The notes below the pieces were generated by a model that saw nothing but the letters and a program-made list of their open reading frames with translations, ran no database searches and was not told where the DNA came from. Positions 5,670 through 6,767 of a DNA stretch of 6,767 bases are shown here, piece after piece. Position 1 is the stretch's first letter. Every line of letters starts with the position of its first letter. A program made the translations under genes and the position numbers. The stretch spans positions 1 to 6,767 of the forward strand of contig JAGUUJ010000005.1 in NCBI GenBank assembly GCA_020063525.1. Direction: 5' to 3'. Source of the DNA: Candidatus Omnitrophota bacterium (GTDB lineage Bacteria > Omnitrophota > Gorgyraeia > Gygaellales > Profunditerraquicolaceae).

Positions 5670-6767
5670 ATGGCACAGGTAAGTCTAAAGAATGTTTCTA
5701 AGGTTTTTAGTAACGGCGTCAAGGTAGTGAATAATATAGATTTAGGAGTGGAGAATAAGGAATTTATGGTTCTGGTCGGGCCATCCGGATGCGGCAAGTC
5801 TACGACCTTAAGGATGATTGCAGGTTTAGAGGAAATAAGCGAGGGCGAGATTTATATAGGCAATAAATTGGTTAATGATATACCGGCTAAGGACCGCGAT
5901 ATCGCCATGGTCTTTCAAAATTACGCCATTTATCCGCACTTCAGCGTATTTGAAAATATGGCCTTTGGTTTAAAGCTCAGAGGTTATCCTAAAAAAGAGA
6001 TTATGCGCAGGGTTCACGAAGCTGCGGATATCTTAGGCATAAGGCATTTACTCGACCGTAAACCTCGAGAGCTTTCCGGTGGCGAGAGGCAACGCGTTGC
6101 CGTAGGAAGAACAATTGTCAGGAAACCATTGGTATTTTTGTTTGACGAGCCCTTGAGTAATCTGGATGCGAAATTGAGAGTCCAGATGCGCACCGAGATA
6201 CATAAACTCCATATCAGACTTCAATCCACAATAATATATGTTACCCACGACCAGGTGGAAGCTATGACTATGGGCGATAGGATTGCCGTAATGAAGGATG
6301 GGGTTTTACAGCAGCTAGCAGACCCCATGACTGTTTACGACCATCCGAAAAATAAATTTGTGGCGGGGTTTATCGGGTCTCCGCCGATGAATTTTATGCA
6401 GGGTAGAATTATTAAAAGAGATGGCCGCCTATATTTCGATGAAGGTAAAACGATGGTAAAAATCGTGGATGAGATGCATACAAAACTCTCTCCCTATATA
6501 GGCCAAGAGGTTATTTTCGGTATACGTTCTGAAGATATCTACGATAAATTATTTGTTTCTGATACGCCGCCGGAAAATATCGTCAGGGTTAATTGTGAAG
6601 TGGTTGAGCCTATGGGCTCGGAAGTCTACCTCTATTTAAATACAGGCAGACACACTTTTATTGCTCGCGCCGGAGCCCACGACAGACCCGGAGTCAACCA
6701 GAATATGGATGTAGTTTTCGATATGAGTAAAGTGCATTTTTTTGATAAAAAGACCGAGGAGACAATC
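5670..6767 (+). CDS. Sugar ABC transporter ATP-binding protein, MalK/UgpC/MsmX-like (3' end open)
   Basis: The open frame has 366 codons with no stop before the window ends. It encodes the cytosolic ATPase that drives import of sugars, oligosaccharides or glycerol-3-phosphate through a separate permease. Motifs are Walker A GPSGCGKST (37-45), Q-loop Gln83 in VFQNYAIYPH, signature LSGGERQR (135-142), Walker B VFLFDE (155-160), D-loop SNLD (163-166) and switch His193. After FIGSPPMNF (234-242) comes the regulatory TOBE-type beta domain typical of the MalK branch. The last residues, VHFFDKKTEETI, match the usual family C-terminus, so only a few codons are probably missing. The signature has Glu139 where MalK usually has Gln. 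No permease or binding-protein gene is in view. It could be an orphan ATPase serving several importers, as MsmX does, or the first gene of an operon continuing downstream. The substrate cannot be told from the sequence. A consensus promoter and Shine-Dalgarno precede it. Confidence 0.95.
   Translation, partial: MAQVSLKNVSKVFSNGVKVVNNIDLGVENKEFMVLVGPSGCGKSTTLRMIAGLEEISEGEIYIGNKLVNDIPAKDRDIAMVFQNYAIYPHFSVFENMAFGLKLRGYPKKEIMRRVHEAADILGIRHLLDRKPRELSGGERQRVAVGRTIVRKPLVFLFDEPLSNLDAKLRVQMRTEIHKLHIRLQSTIIYVTHDQVEAMTMGDRIAVMKDGVLQQLADPMTVYDHPKNKFVAGFIGSPPMNFMQGRIIKRDGRLYFDEGKTMVKIVDEMHTKLSPYIGQEVIFGIRSEDIYDKLFVSDTPPENIVRVNCEVVEPMGSEVYLYLNTGRHTFIARAGAHDRPGVNQNMDVVFDMSKVHFFDKKTEETI

Noticed and set aside
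6048..6248. Minus-strand open frame in the ATPase gene
   Set aside because: It lies opposite the conserved signature and Walker B codons and has no independent support.

Overview
The window looks like chromosomal DNA from a bacterium, probably an uncultured one with moderate to low GC. It has bacterial gene order, bacterial-type promoters, an AccD and a MalK/UgpC-type ATPase. I lean towards a phylum such as Candidatus Omnitrophota. That guess rests on remembered family resemblance and the repeat style, not on a search, and is weak. All five protein genes lie on the + strand.

Layout: 1-77 is an intergenic heptamer-repeat element, cut by the window edge. dnaK (104-2008) and dnaJ (2061-3221) follow as a chaperone pair, separated by a 52-nt spacer holding a hairpin and a perfect 10-bp tandem duplication that runs into the dnaJ start. 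A 78-nt spacer leads to a DUF1015-family gene of unknown function (3300-4577). A second heptamer element (4592-4686) separates it from accD (4713-5552), the beta subunit of acetyl-CoA carboxylase carboxyltransferase. A third element (5576-5634) separates accD from a MalK/UgpC-like sugar-ABC ATPase gene (5670 onward), which is still open at the window end but nearly complete. No gene-free stretch exceeds 135 nt.

How the genes relate: DnaK and DnaJ form an Hsp70/Hsp40 folding machine. Both carry motifs that I associate with the archaeal (Thermoplasma/methanogen-like) lineage rather than with the usual bacterial hrcA-grpE-dnaK-dnaJ set. No grpE, hrcA or CIRCE operator is visible, although upstream DNA is missing. 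DUF1015, accD and the ATPase are not an obvious pathway. The repeats and candidate sigma70-type promoters before accD and before the ATPase suggest separate transcription units.

The most unusual feature is the non-coding repeat family. It is built from the 7-mer GTTTACC and its complement GGTAAAC, arranged as double units, a short core and facing inverted units. Three divergent copies sit directly upstream of dnaK, accD and the ATPase gene. Copies 1 and 2 are the same element in opposite orientations. They resemble REP/BIME or small MITE-like elements and would fold into strong hairpins, in two cases inside predicted 5' leaders. I see no CRISPR array, tRNA, rRNA, transposase or defence system.
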